Assembly (NCBI GenBank): GCA_017456605.1
Contig: JAFTJA010000004.1
Location: 248,001-312,000, forward strand
DNA: 64,000 nt
Origin: Clostridia bacterium
GTDB lineage: Bacteria; Bacillota; Clostridia; Monoglobales; Monoglobaceae
Direction of reading: 5' to 3'
In this document: piece after piece, positions 52,526 to 62,414 of the stretch
Layout: every line of letters starts with the position of its first letter
How positions within the stretch are numbered: the stretch's first letter is position 1
Position numbers and translations under genes: made by a program
Notes under the pieces: model-generated
Databases searched by the model: none
What the model was told of the DNA's origin: nothing
What the model saw: only the letters and a program-made list of their open reading frames with translations

Positions 52526-53563
52526 ATGAACACTCTGATAGAACTCAACAATATAACAAAAACCTTTGATGACCAGCAGGTTTTGAAAGGAATAAATTTA
52601 AAAATTTACGAGAATGAGTTTTTGACGCTTCTTGGCCCATCGGGCTGCGGAAAGACCACAACCCTCAGGATTATTGCGGACTTTGATGAGCCTGACTGCG
52701 GTGAGCTTTTGTTTGGAGGAATTGAAATATCAAAGCTCCCGCCCTATAAGAGGGAAGTAAACACCGTGTTCCAGAAGTACGCTCTTTTTCCGCACCTTGA
52801 TGTTTTTGAAAACATTGCCTTTGGACTTAACATAAAAAAGACCGAAAAATCGGTTGTGAAGCAAAAGGTTGAACGTATGCTGGAACTTGTGGGACTTTCG
52901 GGCTTTGAAAAACGTGATGTTACGTCCCTTTCAGGCGGACAGCAACAGCGTGTTGCAATCGCAAGAGCTCTCATAAACGAGCCGAAAGTCTTGCTCCTTG
53001 ACGAACCCCTTGGGGCACTGGATGCAAAGCTCCGCAAGGAAATGCAGTTCGAGCTTAAAAAAATCCAGAAAGAAGTGGGCATCACCTTTATTTATGTAAC
53101 CCACGACCAGGAAGAAGCTCTTTCTATGTCCGACACCGTGGTTGTTATGAATGACGGATATATTCAGCAGATAGGAACGCCCACCGATGTATATAACGAG
53201 CCAGAAAACAGATTTGTTGCGAGCTTCATTGGTGAGTCAAACATAATCGAGGGAATTATGATACGTGATTGTCTTGTGAGCTTTGACGATTTTGAATTTG
53301 AATGTGTTGACAAGGGCTTCAAGGACAATGAGGACGTAGAAGTGGTTTTAAGACCCGAAGACATAGATATAGTAAGCCCTGAGGGAGCAAAGCTCACCGG
53401 CACAGTTGAAAGTGTGGTATTCAAGGGCGTTCATTATGAAATTATGGTAAAGTCCAAATACAGAAGCTATATGATTCATACCACCGATTTTTGTGAAGAG
53501 GGCAGACGTGTAGGGCTCAGCTTTGGCCCTGAGGATATTCATGTAATGTGGAAGATGGTATAA
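52526..53563 (+). CDS. potA: spermidine/putrescine ABC transporter ATP-binding protein
   Basis: The 345-residue ABC ATPase has Walker [11 protein letters not shown]-loop [14 protein letters not shown], signature LSGGQQQR, Walker [12 protein letters not shown] and a C-terminal TOBE region ([14 protein letters not shown]). It energises the PotBC permease. TTGGAGGAA precedes the ATG. The order potA-B-C-D behind a PuuR-like regulator supports polyamine uptake. Confidence 0.94.
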   Translation: MNTLIELNNITKTFDDQQVLKGINLKIYENEFLTLLGPSGCGKTTTLRIIADFDEPDCGELLFGGIEISKLPPYKREVNTVFQKYALFPHLDVFENIAFGLNIKKTEKSVVKQKVERMLELVGLSGFEKRDVTSLSGGQQQRVAIARALINEPKVLLLDEPLGALDAKLRKEMQFELKKIQKEVGITFIYVTHDQEEALSMSDTVVVMNDGYIQQIGTPTDVYNEPENRFVASFIGESNIIEGIMIRDCLVSFDDFEFECVDKGFKDNEDVEVVLRPEDIDIVSPEGAKLTGTVESVVFKGVHYEIMVKSKYRSYMIHTTDFCEEGRRVGLSFGPEDIHVMWKMV

Positions 53564-53581
53564 TCATAAAGGAGGATAAAA

Positions 53582-54400
53582 GTGAAATATTTCAAAAAAC
53601 TGGTAAGACCTTATATTGCCTGGTCTGCCGTTGTTATCATAATACCGCTTATTATGATGCTTCTTTATGCATTCACCAACAGCGGAAATTCACTTCTTAA
53701 TATTCAGTTTACGTTTGAAAATTTCAAAAGGTTTGCAGAGCCGGTCTACTTAAATGTATTTTTGAAATCGTTAAAGCTGGGACTTTTGACGGTAGCAATA
53801 TGTCTTGTTCTTGGATATGCCCTTGCGTATATAATCGCTCAGTTCAAAGAAAGCACCCAGAATGTGCTTATCCTTTTGGTGACAGTTCCCATGTGGATAA
53901 ATATGCTTCTTCGTACATATGCGTGGATAAGCATTTTGTCGGATAACGGTCTTTTAAATGCGCTTCTTTCAAAGCTGGGGCTTGAGCCGGTTTCAATGAT
54001 GTATACTGACTTTGCGGTTATGATTGGTCAGGTATGTGACTTTTTGCCGTTTATGATAATTCCCATCCATACTTCACTCAGCAAGATGGATAAATCCTTT
54101 ATTGAGGCGTCATATGACCTTGGAGCAAATCCGGTGCAGACCTTTTTCAAGGTAGTATTCAAGCTGTCAATTCCCGGTGTGCTTAACGGAGTTATTATGG
54201 TTTTCCTTTTGTCCATATCGACATTTGTCATTCCAAAGCTTTTGGGCGGAGGTCAGTATGTGCTTATGGGCAATTTGATTGAAAGTCAGTTTGTTTCGGT
54301 GGGTGACTGGAATTTCGGCAGTGCGATTTCGATTATTCTTGCGGTAATCATTCTTTTTGCCATCAGATGGATGAAAAAGGTGGACGCTGCAGACAACTAA
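53582..54400 (+). CDS. potB: spermidine/putrescine ABC transporter permease
   Basis: The 272-residue protein has six membrane segments and the EAA loop (EASYDLGANPVQTFFKVVFKLS), which contacts PotA. The start is GTG at 53582 with GGAGGATA upstream. It lies 18 bp after potA. Confidence 0.93.
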   Translation: MKYFKKLVRPYIAWSAVVIIIPLIMMLLYAFTNSGNSLLNIQFTFENFKRFAEPVYLNVFLKSLKLGLLTVAICLVLGYALAYIIAQFKESTQNVLILLVTVPMWINMLLRTYAWISILSDNGLLNALLSKLGLEPVSMMYTDFAVMIGQVCDFLPFMIIPIHTSLSKMDKSFIEASYDLGANPVQTFFKVVFKLSIPGVLNGVIMVFLLSISTFVIPKLLGGGQYVLMGNLIESQFVSVGDWNFGSAISIILAVIILFAIRWMKKVDAADN

Positions 54401-54428
54401 AACTTAATGGTGTAAAGGGGGTTTTGTG

Positions 54429-55232
54429 ATGAAAAGATTGGCAAAAATTTCGATGGGTGTTTATGTGGCTCTTTGTTTTGCGTTCTTTTATCTTCCCATA
54501 TTTATCACGATGATATTTTCATTCAACTCATCAAAGTCGCTGACTAAGTTCACAGGGTTTTCATTCAAGTGGTATCAAGAGCTTATAGAGAATCAGGAAA
54601 TTATGTCGGCGGTGTGGGTTTCGGTGAGCATTGCAATTCTTGCAACAGCAATTTCCACAGTCCTTGGGACAATAACAGCTATCGGGCTTACAAGGCACCG
54701 CAAGCTGGTCAAGGAATGGATACTGAATGTAAACAACATTCCCATTATGAACCCTGAAATAGTTACGGCGATTGGTCTTATGCTGCTTTTCACAGCTATG
54801 AAGATTGACAAGGGGTATGTAACGATGCTGCTTGCTCATATTTCGTTCTGTACACCTTATGTGATAACAAGCGTTTATCCAAAGGTTCGAAGTCTTGACA
54901 ACAACATTGCCAATGCAGCTATGGACCTTGGCGCAACACCGTGGCAGGCCCTTCGAAAGGTCATAATTCCGATGATAAAGCCTGGTATTTATGCCGGTGT
55001 GCTCCTCGCTTTCACCATGTCCTTTGATGATTTTGTCATTTCATATTTTGTAAGCGGCAATGGGGTTATGAATATCTCGATGATTGTATATAATATGACA
55101 AAAAGAACAAACCCTACCATAAACGCGCTATCGACCATTGTTATTCTGGTTATTTTTATAGCAGTAGCGGTTGTTAATATAATTCCAATACTCAAAAGAA
55201 AGAAGGTAACTGTCAATGAAAAAAATAATTAG
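54429..55232 (+). CDS. potC: spermidine/putrescine ABC transporter permease
   Basis: The 267-residue protein has six membrane segments and the EAA loop AAMDLGATPWQALRKVIIPM. It pairs with PotB. The ATG at 54429 has AAAGGGGG seven bases upstream; a GTG one codon earlier is possible. It overlaps potD by 17 bp. Confidence 0.93.
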   Translation: MKRLAKISMGVYVALCFAFFYLPIFITMIFSFNSSKSLTKFTGFSFKWYQELIENQEIMSAVWVSVSIAILATAISTVLGTITAIGLTRHRKLVKEWILNVNNIPIMNPEIVTAIGLMLLFTAMKIDKGYVTMLLAHISFCTPYVITSVYPKVRSLDNNIANAAMDLGATPWQALRKVIIPMIKPGIYAGVLLAFTMSFDDFVISYFVSGNGVMNISMIVYNMTKRTNPTINALSTIVILVIFIAVAVVNIIPILKRKKVTVNEKNN

Positions 55233-56256
55233 TCTTATTCTTTGCCTGGTGCTTGTGTGCGCCATTTCGGGATGTGGCGAGGCAAAGCCTGTTCTCAAGG
55301 TTTACAATGCGGGTGAATACATAGACACATCGCTCCTTTCTGCATTTGAAAAAGAAAATGGCTGCAAGGTTGTTTATGAAACCTTTGATTCAAATGAGTC
55401 CATGTATACAAAGGTCATGAGCGGAGAACAGTATGACATAATAATTCCGTCGGATTATATGATAGAACGTCTTTTGAAAGAGGGTTACCTTCAGGAGATA
55501 GACAAAGCGAAACTCACAAATTATGACGGCATAATCCCTACTCTTTTGTCACAGCCCTTTGATGAAGAGAATAAGTACACAGTGCCCTACTTCTGGGGTA
55601 GTGTGGGGATTTTATATGACAAGACAGTGGTTGATGAAGAAGACCTTGAGGCTGGTTGGGAGCTTCTCAGAAGCCCCAAGTATAAGGACGACATATATAT
55701 GTATGATTCCGAGCGTGACTCGTTTATGATTGCATTGAAAGCACTGGGATATTCACTTAACACCGCAGACAGAGATGAGCTTGATGCGGCATACGATTGG
55801 CTTGTTAAGCAGAGAGATGCGGTAAATCCCATATATGTAGGCGATGAAGTTATCGACAGTATGGTTTCAGGAAATAAATCTATTGCCATTGTTTATTCAG
55901 GCGATGCGGCATATATTATGTCCGAGAACGAAAATCTGCGTTATTTTGAGCCCGATGAGGGAACAAACGCCTGGATTGATGCCATGGTGCTGACAAAGGA
56001 TTGTCAGAATACAGAATTGGCACACAAATTCATTGATTTTATGATATCCCCACAAAATGCAATGAAAAACTCTGAGACTGTGGGCTACACTTCGTCTGTA
56101 ATGAGCGTTTTTGAAGAGCTGAAAGAGACTGTATACAGCGGAAACAGTGCCTACAATCCCCGTCAAAATGGCGAAAATGATGAATTTTTCAGATATCAGG
56201 ATACAGAAACGAAAAAATACTGCGCAGAGCTTTGGACAAAGGTAAAGGCACAGTAA
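55216..56256 (+). CDS. potD: spermidine/putrescine-binding lipoprotein
   Basis: The 346-residue protein has a lipoprotein signal with lipobox ISGC at about residues 17-20. The periplasmic-binding-protein fold has VYNAGEYIDTSLLSAFEKENGCKVVYETFDSN and IIPSDYMIERLLKEG, typical of PotD. The acidic and tyrosine residues that hold polyamines are in regions YFWGSVGILYD and DAWIDAMVL-like TNAWIDAMVL. It overlaps potC by 17 bp. pth follows after 23 bp with no terminator. Confidence 0.93.
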   Translation: MKKIISLILCLVLVCAISGCGEAKPVLKVYNAGEYIDTSLLSAFEKENGCKVVYETFDSNESMYTKVMSGEQYDIIIPSDYMIERLLKEGYLQEIDKAKLTNYDGIIPTLLSQPFDEENKYTVPYFWGSVGILYDKTVVDEEDLEAGWELLRSPKYKDDIYMYDSERDSFMIALKALGYSLNTADRDELDAAYDWLVKQRDAVNPIYVGDEVIDSMVSGNKSIAIVYSGDAAYIMSENENLRYFEPDEGTNAWIDAMVLTKDCQNTELAHKFIDFMISPQNAMKNSETVGYTSSVMSVFEELKETVYSGNSAYNPRQNGENDEFFRYQDTETKKYCAELWTKVKAQ

Positions 56257-56279
56257 TTGACCGTCGGGAGTGAAGAGCG

Positions 56280-56843
56280 ATGTATATAATTGCAGGGCTG
56301 GGAAACCCCGGCAGGCGCTATATAAACAGCAGACATAATGTGGGCTTTGAGGCACTTGATGCTGTTGCGGCAAAATATAATATTGACATCAAAAAGGTGA
56401 AATTCAACGGGATTTACGGTGAAGGTATCATAGAGGGCGAAAAGGTGGTTTTGGTGAAGCCCCAGACCTTTATGAACCTGAGTGGTGAGTGTATCCGTGA
56501 TTTCAAGAACTGGTATAAGACCGAAGATACGCAAATAATAATTATTTATGACGATATTTCTTTGCCACTCGGTAAAATGCGCATAAGACCAAAAGGGAGC
56601 GCAGGGGGACATAATGGCGTAAAAAGCATCATTTATCAGCTGGGCTCGGAGGTTTTTCCGCGTATAAAGATTGGCGTAGGAGCACCTCAAAACCCTGACT
56701 ATGATTTGGCGGATTATGTGTTGGGAAAGTTCAGCCCAAAAGAAATTGAAGCCTTGGTACCCACAGCAGTAAAAACCGCTGAAGCCGTAGGCGAAATAAT
56801 AAAAAGTGGTACAGAAAGCGCTATGTCAAAATATAACGGCTAA
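56280..56843 (+). CDS. pth: peptidyl-tRNA hydrolase
   Basis: The 187-residue protein has GLGNPGRRYINSRHNVGF with the catalytic histidine (about residue 20), KPQTFMNLSG, and YDDISLPLGKMRIRPKGSAGGHNG. It frees tRNA from dropped-off peptidyl-tRNA. GGGAGTGAAG precedes the ATG. It leads mfd, a conserved Firmicute pair, but here appears to be joined to the end of the pot operon. Confidence 0.96.
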   Translation: MYIIAGLGNPGRRYINSRHNVGFEALDAVAAKYNIDIKKVKFNGIYGEGIIEGEKVVLVKPQTFMNLSGECIRDFKNWYKTEDTQIIIIYDDISLPLGKMRIRPKGSAGGHNGVKSIIYQLGSEVFPRIKIGVGAPQNPDYDLADYVLGKFSPKEIEALVPTAVKTAEAVGEIIKSGTESAMSKYNG

Positions 56844-56871
56844 CGTTTATTACAATATGAAAGGCTGAGTT

Positions 56872-59800
56872 ATGAACGGATTTTTCAAAATTTTGAACAG
56901 CTTGGCTGACTTTGAAGAAATAATAGGGGGGCTCAAAAAAAATGAGTCCCCTGTAAGTGTTACGGGTGTTTCCGATTCGGTGAGGGCACACCTTGTTTTT
57001 TGCGTCTCAAAAAAGCTTAAGAAAAGCTCTTTGGTGATTGCACCAAACCAGATGAGGGCAAAACAGATTTTTGAAGATATGAAGTTCTTTTTCGGCGAAA
57101 AAGTTCTGTTTTTCCCTGAACGTGACCTTATGTTTTATGACATAGAGGCGGCAGCAAACGACATAAAAAAGCAGCGGCTTTCAGTGATTGAAAAGCTGAT
57201 AGAGTTCCCCGGTGAATTTTCGGTGGTGACAACGGCGTCGGCGCTGAGAGGCGTGACGGTTTCAAAGAATTTTTATGAGGAAAGGTCAATTTCGCTGAAA
57301 GTCGGTGACGAAATCGGGCTTGACGAACTCCAAAGAATAATGACCGATTTCGGATATACCAGATGTGATTTGGTGGAGGGTGCCGGGCAGTTCAGCATCC
57401 GCGGCGGGATTTTTGACTTTTTCCCGTTTTGGAGTGATGTGGCTTTCCGCGTTGAGTTTTTTGATACCGAGGTGGACTCAATCAGGGAATTTCAGGTTGA
57501 AACTCAGCGTGCCTTGAGCGGCAAGAATTCGCCCGAAGTTGTAACGATAACACCCGCTGACGAGCTTTCAATGGATGAAAGCAAGAGGATTGAGTGTTCT
57601 GAAAGACTGAGAAAAGAGGCCGGAAATATTTGCAGAAAAAAAGAACAGACAGAAGAAACTCTGAAACTTATAGTGAGGCTCAAACGTGATGCAGAGCGGA
57701 TTGAAGAAGGGATTGTTTTTCCCTCAAGAGACAGGTATATCCCCATGTTTTATCCTGAAAATATTCCTTGTCTGCTTGATTATTTTTCTGATGATTATGT
57801 GGCGTTTATTGATGATGCATCAAGTGTATCCGCTGCGGTGAAAGCAGAGGACTCAAGACTTTTGGAAGACCTCAAGGATATGCTTGAAAGGGGAATTATC
57901 CCCAGAAGCTCAATGAAATATATCAGGGATTATGGAGAAATAGTGAAAAAGCTCTCCGTTATGGGGCTTGTATGTATGAACGTGCTGTCCCATCAAAATC
58001 CTGATATAAAGCCCAAAAGGTTGGTGGGCTTTACGGCGAAAAGCCTTACGGGTTATGACGGGAAGATGGAGTTTTTCTATGATGCCCTCAGCTTTTACCA
58101 GAAAAACAAATACAAGACAATTATTCTGGCAGGCTCCCATCACCGCATGGAAAATCTTTACAGACAGCTGAGTGATGAGGGTATAACAGCTACTTTAAGT
58201 GAGAGCTTTGATGAACTGCCTGAGGACGGAAAAATAATTATTACCCACGGAGCCATTTCCTCCGGATTTGAATATCCCCTTGTGCGCACTGTTGTCATAA
58301 GTGACAAGGAAATTTTTGGTGACAGAAAGAAAAAACGAAAGAAAAAAGCAATAAGCCGTGAAAACAGAATAGAAAATTTCACCGATATAAGTGTGGGCGA
58401 TTTTGTGGTGCACCAAAACCACGGAATAGGTCAGTATACGGGGATAGAGCGTCTTACGGTTGAGGGTGCCCAAAAGGATTATCTGAAGATTGTGTATAAG
58501 GGCGGTGATAGCCTTTATGTGCCGTCTGACCAGCTCAATTTGATTTACAAGCACACCGCACGGGGCGAGGGTCAGGTAAAACTCAACAGCCTTGGTGGTC
58601 AGGAGTGGAACCGTGCAAAGCAAAGAGTGAAAGAGTCCTGTCAGGATATGGCGAGAGAACTCGTGGAACTTTATGCTCAAAGAGAAACCCTGCGGGGAAT
58701 TGAATTTTCAAAGGATTCGCCGTGGCAGCATGATTTTGAAGCGGCGTTTCCTTATGAAGAAACTGACGACCAGCTTCGATGCATCGAAGAAGTGAAAAGG
58801 GATATGGAAAAGCCTCGTCCTATGGAACGTCTTCTTTGCGGTGACGTGGGCTACGGAAAGACCGAGGTGGCTATGCGTGCCGCATTCAAAGCTATTATGG
58901 ACGGATATCAGGTGGCATACCTTGTTCCCACAACAATCCTTGCAAATCAGCATTTTGTGAATTTCAGGCAGAGGATGAAGGATTATCCCATAAACGTAGC
59001 AATTCTTTCAAGATTTTCAACCCCTGCCCAGCAGAAAAAGACGGTTAAGGGACTTAAAGATGGTGAAATTGACATAGTTATCGGCACACACAAGCTTCTT
59101 CAGGACTCGGTGAGCTTCAAAAAACTTGGGCTTTTGATTATTGATGAGGAGCAGCGGTTCGGGGTTGCCCATAAGGAAAAAATAAAGGAAATAAAAAAGG
59201 AAATAGACGTTCTTTCTCTTTCTGCAACGCCAATCCCAAGAACTCTTCATATGTCAATGTCGGGAATACGGGATATGAGCTTACTTTCCGAGCCACCCGA
59301 AGACCGATACCCGGTTGCCACATACGTTATGGAATTTGATGCGGATGTGGTGCGTGAAGCGATAATCAAGGAGCTTTCAAGGGGCGGTCAGGTGTATTAT
59401 CTTCACAACCGTGTTCAGGGAATTGAAAAAACCGCAAAGCTGATTTCGGATATGATACCTGACGCAAACATTGCGGTTGCCCACGGAAAAATGGCAGAAA
59501 GCCAGCTCGAAAAGGTTATGCTTGATATGTCAAACGGAGAAATTGATGTCCTTGTTTGCACTACCATAATCGAAACAGGTCTTGACATAGCCAATGTGAA
59601 TACCATAATAATCGAGGATGCCGACCGACTTGGCCTTGCCCAGCTTTATCAGCTCAGGGGCAGGGTGGGACGTTCAAACCGCCTGGCATATGCATATCTC
59701 ACTTATCACCGGGACAAGGTGCTCAATGAAGATGCACAAAAGAGGCTTAAAGCCATCCGTGAATTTACCGAATTTGGCTCAGGGTTTAAGATTGCTATGC

Positions 59801-60381
59801 GTGACCTTGAAATCCGTGGCGCAGGAAACGTCATAGGTGTTCAGCAGAGCGGGCATATGGACAGTGTCGGGTATGATATGTATTGCAAGCTTTTGGGTGA
59901 TGCAGTCCGTGAAATAAAGGGCGAAGTCTTTGAAGAAACCATTGAAACACTGGTTGACTTTCCTGTCAGTGCCTTTATCCCTGAAAATTATATAAGAGCA
60001 CACAACCAAAGGATTGCGGCATATAAAAAAATTGCTGCCATTGAAACGAGCGAGGACGTGGAAGACGTTTTTGATGAGCTTCTGGACAGATATGGGGACG
60101 TGCCGGAGGTGGTACGCAATCTTATGATGATTTCGCTTATACAAAAAATAGCGTCAAAGAAAAAATTTACCGAGCTTAAAGGACAGAAAAACAGCTTGAT
60201 TATGCTGTTTGAAGGGGACAATGCCCCCGACTTTTCAAACTTTGTTGAAAGTGAATATATGAAGAATGGTAAGGCTGCCATAAAGACCGGCAAAAAGCCA
60301 AAGCTCATATGGAATTTTGAGCAAAATGTAAAGGGCGAAAAATATCTTGAGCTGATGAAAGAATTTATTGAAAAAGTATAG
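56872..60381 (+). CDS. mfd: transcription-repair coupling factor
   Basis: The 1169-residue protein has a UvrB-like N-terminal region, a CarD-type RNA polymerase-binding domain (SVGDFVVHQNHGIGQYTG), and a helicase module with GDVGYGKTEVAMRAAF, DEEQRFG, LSATPIPRTLHM, TTIIETGLDI and QLRGRVGRS. The C-terminal TRCF domain follows. It pushes stalled RNA polymerase off lesions and recruits UvrA. AAAGGCTGAG precedes the ATG. Confidence 0.97.
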   Translation: MNGFFKILNSLADFEEIIGGLKKNESPVSVTGVSDSVRAHLVFCVSKKLKKSSLVIAPNQMRAKQIFEDMKFFFGEKVLFFPERDLMFYDIEAAANDIKKQRLSVIEKLIEFPGEFSVVTTASALRGVTVSKNFYEERSISLKVGDEIGLDELQRIMTDFGYTRCDLVEGAGQFSIRGGIFDFFPFWSDVAFRVEFFDTEVDSIREFQVETQRALSGKNSPEVVTITPADELSMDESKRIECSERLRKEAGNICRKKEQTEETLKLIVRLKRDAERIEEGIVFPSRDRYIPMFYPENIPCLLDYFSDDYVAFIDDASSVSAAVKAEDSRLLEDLKDMLERGIIPRSSMKYIRDYGEIVKKLSVMGLVCMNVLSHQNPDIKPKRLVGFTAKSLTGYDGKMEFFYDALSFYQKNKYKTIILAGSHHRMENLYRQLSDEGITATLSESFDELPEDGKIIITHGAISSGFEYPLVRTVVISDKEIFGDRKKKRKKKAISRENRIENFTDISVGDFVVHQNHGIGQYTGIERLTVEGAQKDYLKIVYKGGDSLYVPSDQLNLIYKHTARGEGQVKLNSLGGQEWNRAKQRVKESCQDMARELVELYAQRETLRGIEFSKDSPWQHDFEAAFPYEETDDQLRCIEEVKRDMEKPRPMERLLCGDVGYGKTEVAMRAAFKAIMDGYQVAYLVPTTILANQHFVNFRQRMKDYPINVAILSRFSTPAQQKKTVKGLKDGEIDIVIGTHKLLQDSVSFKKLGLLIIDEEQRFGVAHKEKIKEIKKEIDVLSLSATPIPRTLHMSMSGIRDMSLLSEPPEDRYPVATYVMEFDADVVREAIIKELSRGGQVYYLHNRVQGIEKTAKLISDMIPDANIAVAHGKMAESQLEKVMLDMSNGEIDVLVCTTIIETGLDIANVNTIIIEDADRLGLAQLYQLRGRVGRSNRLAYAYLTYHRDKVLNEDAQKRLKAIREFTEFGSGFKIAMRDLEIRGAGNVIGVQQSGHMDSVGYDMYCKLLGDAVREIKGEVFEETIETLVDFPVSAFIPENYIRAHNQRIAAYKKIAAIETSEDVEDVFDELLDRYGDVPEVVRNLMMISLIQKIASKKKFTELKGQKNSLIMLFEGDNAPDFSNFVESEYMKNGKAAIKTGKKPKLIWNFEQNVKGEKYLELMKEFIEKV

Positions 60382-60407
60382 ACGGGAAAGTATTTTTGTT
60401 GTATAAT
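60379..60407 (+). promoter_or_regulatory. possible promoter for the PrsA-like gene
   Basis: TAGACG (60379-60384), a 17-base spacer and a perfect TATAAT (60402-60407) lie just after the mfd stop. The -35 box is a 4/6 match. Confidence 0.5.
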
Positions 60408-60439
60408 CAAGTTATGAAAAAGAAATGAGGCGAAGTTTT

Positions 60440-61849
60440 ATGGAAAACGAAAATATAAGAGAAAATGAAAATTTAACTCCTGAAGAAATGGAAAACGAAA
60501 ATTCTTCCGCTGCCGAGGAAGTTTCTGCTGAAATTACAGAGGAAAACGGCGACGTGACCAAAGAAGAGCTTTCTGACGTTGCAGAAGAAAGCGGTGAAGA
60601 AACAGAAAACCCAGAGGACCTCATCGGCGACGAATGGCAGGAGGAAGCTGAGGCTTTTGAAGAAGTACAGCTCAGCGAAGAAGAGCTTGAAGCAATTCGT
60701 GCAGCCAAGAAAAAAAGAACAGTCAAAATTCTTGTGGCATCAGGAGTTGTTGCATTGGTTGTTGCAATTTTTGCGGCTTTTTATTGTTATACCGAGGGTG
60801 TTGGCAGCAAAACTGCGGTTGATACGCCTATGCAGGTAAATGAACTTTACCTCACTGGACGGGACGACAATATAAAGTTTCAATCTCCGGTTGTTTCATT
60901 GTTTAAGACAATCTTTGGCAAGGAAAAAGACGCTGTTATGACTATCAATGGCAAAGCGGTGGACGAGGACATCCTTTCCTATATAACAAATCAGGCAGGT
61001 CTCAACTGTGTTGCTGAACTTATGCAGACAGGTATGATAACTTCTGTTGAAGACTTTGGGTGGGACGCACCGGAATTTTCAACGGGACTTTCTTATCTTG
61101 AATATGCCAAAGGTCTGGGGCTTAACAGCCTTGTACAAGTTTATTCCTTGGCGGCAGAGGGCGAAAAACACGGAATTGTGCTTTCTGAGGAAGATGAACA
61201 AAAAATAAAAGACAACATCGAAGGATTAAAGACTCAATACGGTGAAAATTTTGAACTTGCTCTCAAACAGAACGGATTTCCTGATGAAGAGACTCTCTTT
61301 GATGTTCAGGTGCTTGATGTCCTCGCAGAAAAAACATCAAATGACGTGCAGGCCGATGTTTCAAAGTATGCAACGACTGATGAAATCATCAAAAATGAAA
61401 CCGAAGAAAAGGTTACAGTAAAGCATATTCTTATTGCATTTGACAACGAAATGACCGGTGAAATCACTGACGAAATGCGCAGTGATGCAAAGAAAAAGAT
61501 TGATGAAGTTGCCGAAAAAATCAAAAACGGAGAAGATTTCGACAAACTCATAGAGGAATACAACCAGGACCCCGGTGCTACAGATGAGGGATATACCTTC
61601 GCCAATGACGGCACAATGGTTCAATCCTTTGCTGATGCGTCTTTCGCTCTCAAGGTAGGAGAGGTCAGCGACATTGTTGAAACATCTTATGGTTATCATA
61701 TAATCAAAAGAATTGACAGAGCGGTGAGCGTGGAAGACTATTTAAAATATCTTTTCAGGACCTCAAAGGTAAAAATCAAAAAAAGCAAATATGATGATGT
61801 TAATGTTACAATAAATCTTGAAGATTATTTTGGAACACCGATAGAGTAA
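60440..61849 (+). CDS. membrane-anchored PpiC-type peptidyl-prolyl isomerase (PrsA/SurA-like)
   Basis: The 469-residue protein has a strongly acidic cytoplasmic N-terminus (about 90 residues rich in Glu), one membrane segment (ILVASGVVALVVAIFAAFYCY) and an outside SurA-N-like helical domain. A PpiC rotamase domain follows, with VKHILIAFDNEM, FDKLIEEYNQDPGA, MVQSFADASFALKVGEVSDIVETSYGYHIIK. It probably helps fold secreted proteins. The acidic cytoplasmic head is unusual for PrsA, which is normally a lipoprotein. The ATG at 60440 has GAGGCGAAG upstream. A terminator follows. Confidence 0.85.
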   Translation: MENENIRENENLTPEEMENENSSAAEEVSAEITEENGDVTKEELSDVAEESGEETENPEDLIGDEWQEEAEAFEEVQLSEEELEAIRAAKKKRTVKILVASGVVALVVAIFAAFYCYTEGVGSKTAVDTPMQVNELYLTGRDDNIKFQSPVVSLFKTIFGKEKDAVMTINGKAVDEDILSYITNQAGLNCVAELMQTGMITSVEDFGWDAPEFSTGLSYLEYAKGLGLNSLVQVYSLAAEGEKHGIVLSEEDEQKIKDNIEGLKTQYGENFELALKQNGFPDEETLFDVQVLDVLAEKTSNDVQADVSKYATTDEIIKNETEEKVTVKHILIAFDNEMTGEITDEMRSDAKKKIDEVAEKIKNGEDFDKLIEEYNQDPGATDEGYTFANDGTMVQSFADASFALKVGEVSDIVETSYGYHIIKRIDRAVSVEDYLKYLFRTSKVKIKKSKYDDVNVTINLEDYFGTPIE

Positions 61850-61856
61850 CAAAACA

Positions 61857-61888
61857 AAAGGCAACCGCACACTTGGCAGTTGCCTTTG
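61857..61888 (+). terminator. intrinsic terminator after the PrsA-like gene
   Basis: AAAGGCAAC (61857-61865) pairs with GTTGCCTTT (61879-61887), and the short loop region has an extra GC/GC contact. Confidence 0.8.
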
Positions 61889-61914
61889 ACTTAATTTCAG
61901 GGAACCAATACAAA
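61886..61914 (+). promoter_or_regulatory. possible promoter for the FHA-ftsW-PBP operon
   Basis: TTGACT (61886-61891), a 17-base spacer and TACAAA (61909-61914) begin inside the preceding terminator, 18 bases before the FHA gene. Confidence 0.45.
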
Positions 61915-61931
61915 AGACGGGTGGTGAGGAT

Positions 61932-62414
61932 ATGTCGGCTTATTCAATAATTTCGTCCCTGCTCAGCTATGTCTTTACGACAATAATTTATCTTTTCATT
62001 TTCAGCGTAATCGCGCTTATTTATATGGACATAAAGAAAATGGGCAAGAAAGAAAAACGTGAGCAGGCAGATTCTTTTGCCCTTAAAGATAAGAGCATTG
62101 ACCATTATGCAGTGCTGAAAACAGTTAAAAACAAAAAACTCAGTGACGTGAAAATAAAAGCTGCATACCGCATAAACGGCAAAGGTGTAATAATCGGTCG
62201 AAGCAAGGACTGTGACATCTCGATAAGCCACAAGTTTGTGTCGGTGGAGCATTTTCAGGTGTGGTACGATGAGGGCTTTTGGTACATAGGTGATATGGGC
62301 AGCAAAAACGGAACATACCTAAATGGAGCAAGAATCAAAAAGGTGAAAACCTTGCAAAATGATGACAGAATAGCTTTTGGAGGACTTGAGTTTATATTCA
62401 GGGAGGAAGAATGA
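61932..62414 (+). CDS. membrane-anchored FHA-domain protein
   Basis: The 160-residue protein has one N-terminal membrane segment and a C-terminal FHA domain with GVIIGRSKDCDISISHKFVS, VEHFQVWYDEG and GSKNGTYLNG. These are the residues that bind phosphothreonine. It probably recruits a phosphorylated partner to the cell-wall synthesis complex encoded next. GGTGAGGAT precedes the ATG. It overlaps the FtsW/RodA gene by ATGA. Confidence 0.9.
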   Translation: MSAYSIISSLLSYVFTTIIYLFIFSVIALIYMDIKKMGKKEKREQADSFALKDKSIDHYAVLKTVKNKKLSDVKIKAAYRINGKGVIIGRSKDCDISISHKFVSVEHFQVWYDEGFWYIGDMGSKNGTYLNGARIKKVKTLQNDDRIAFGGLEFIFREEE

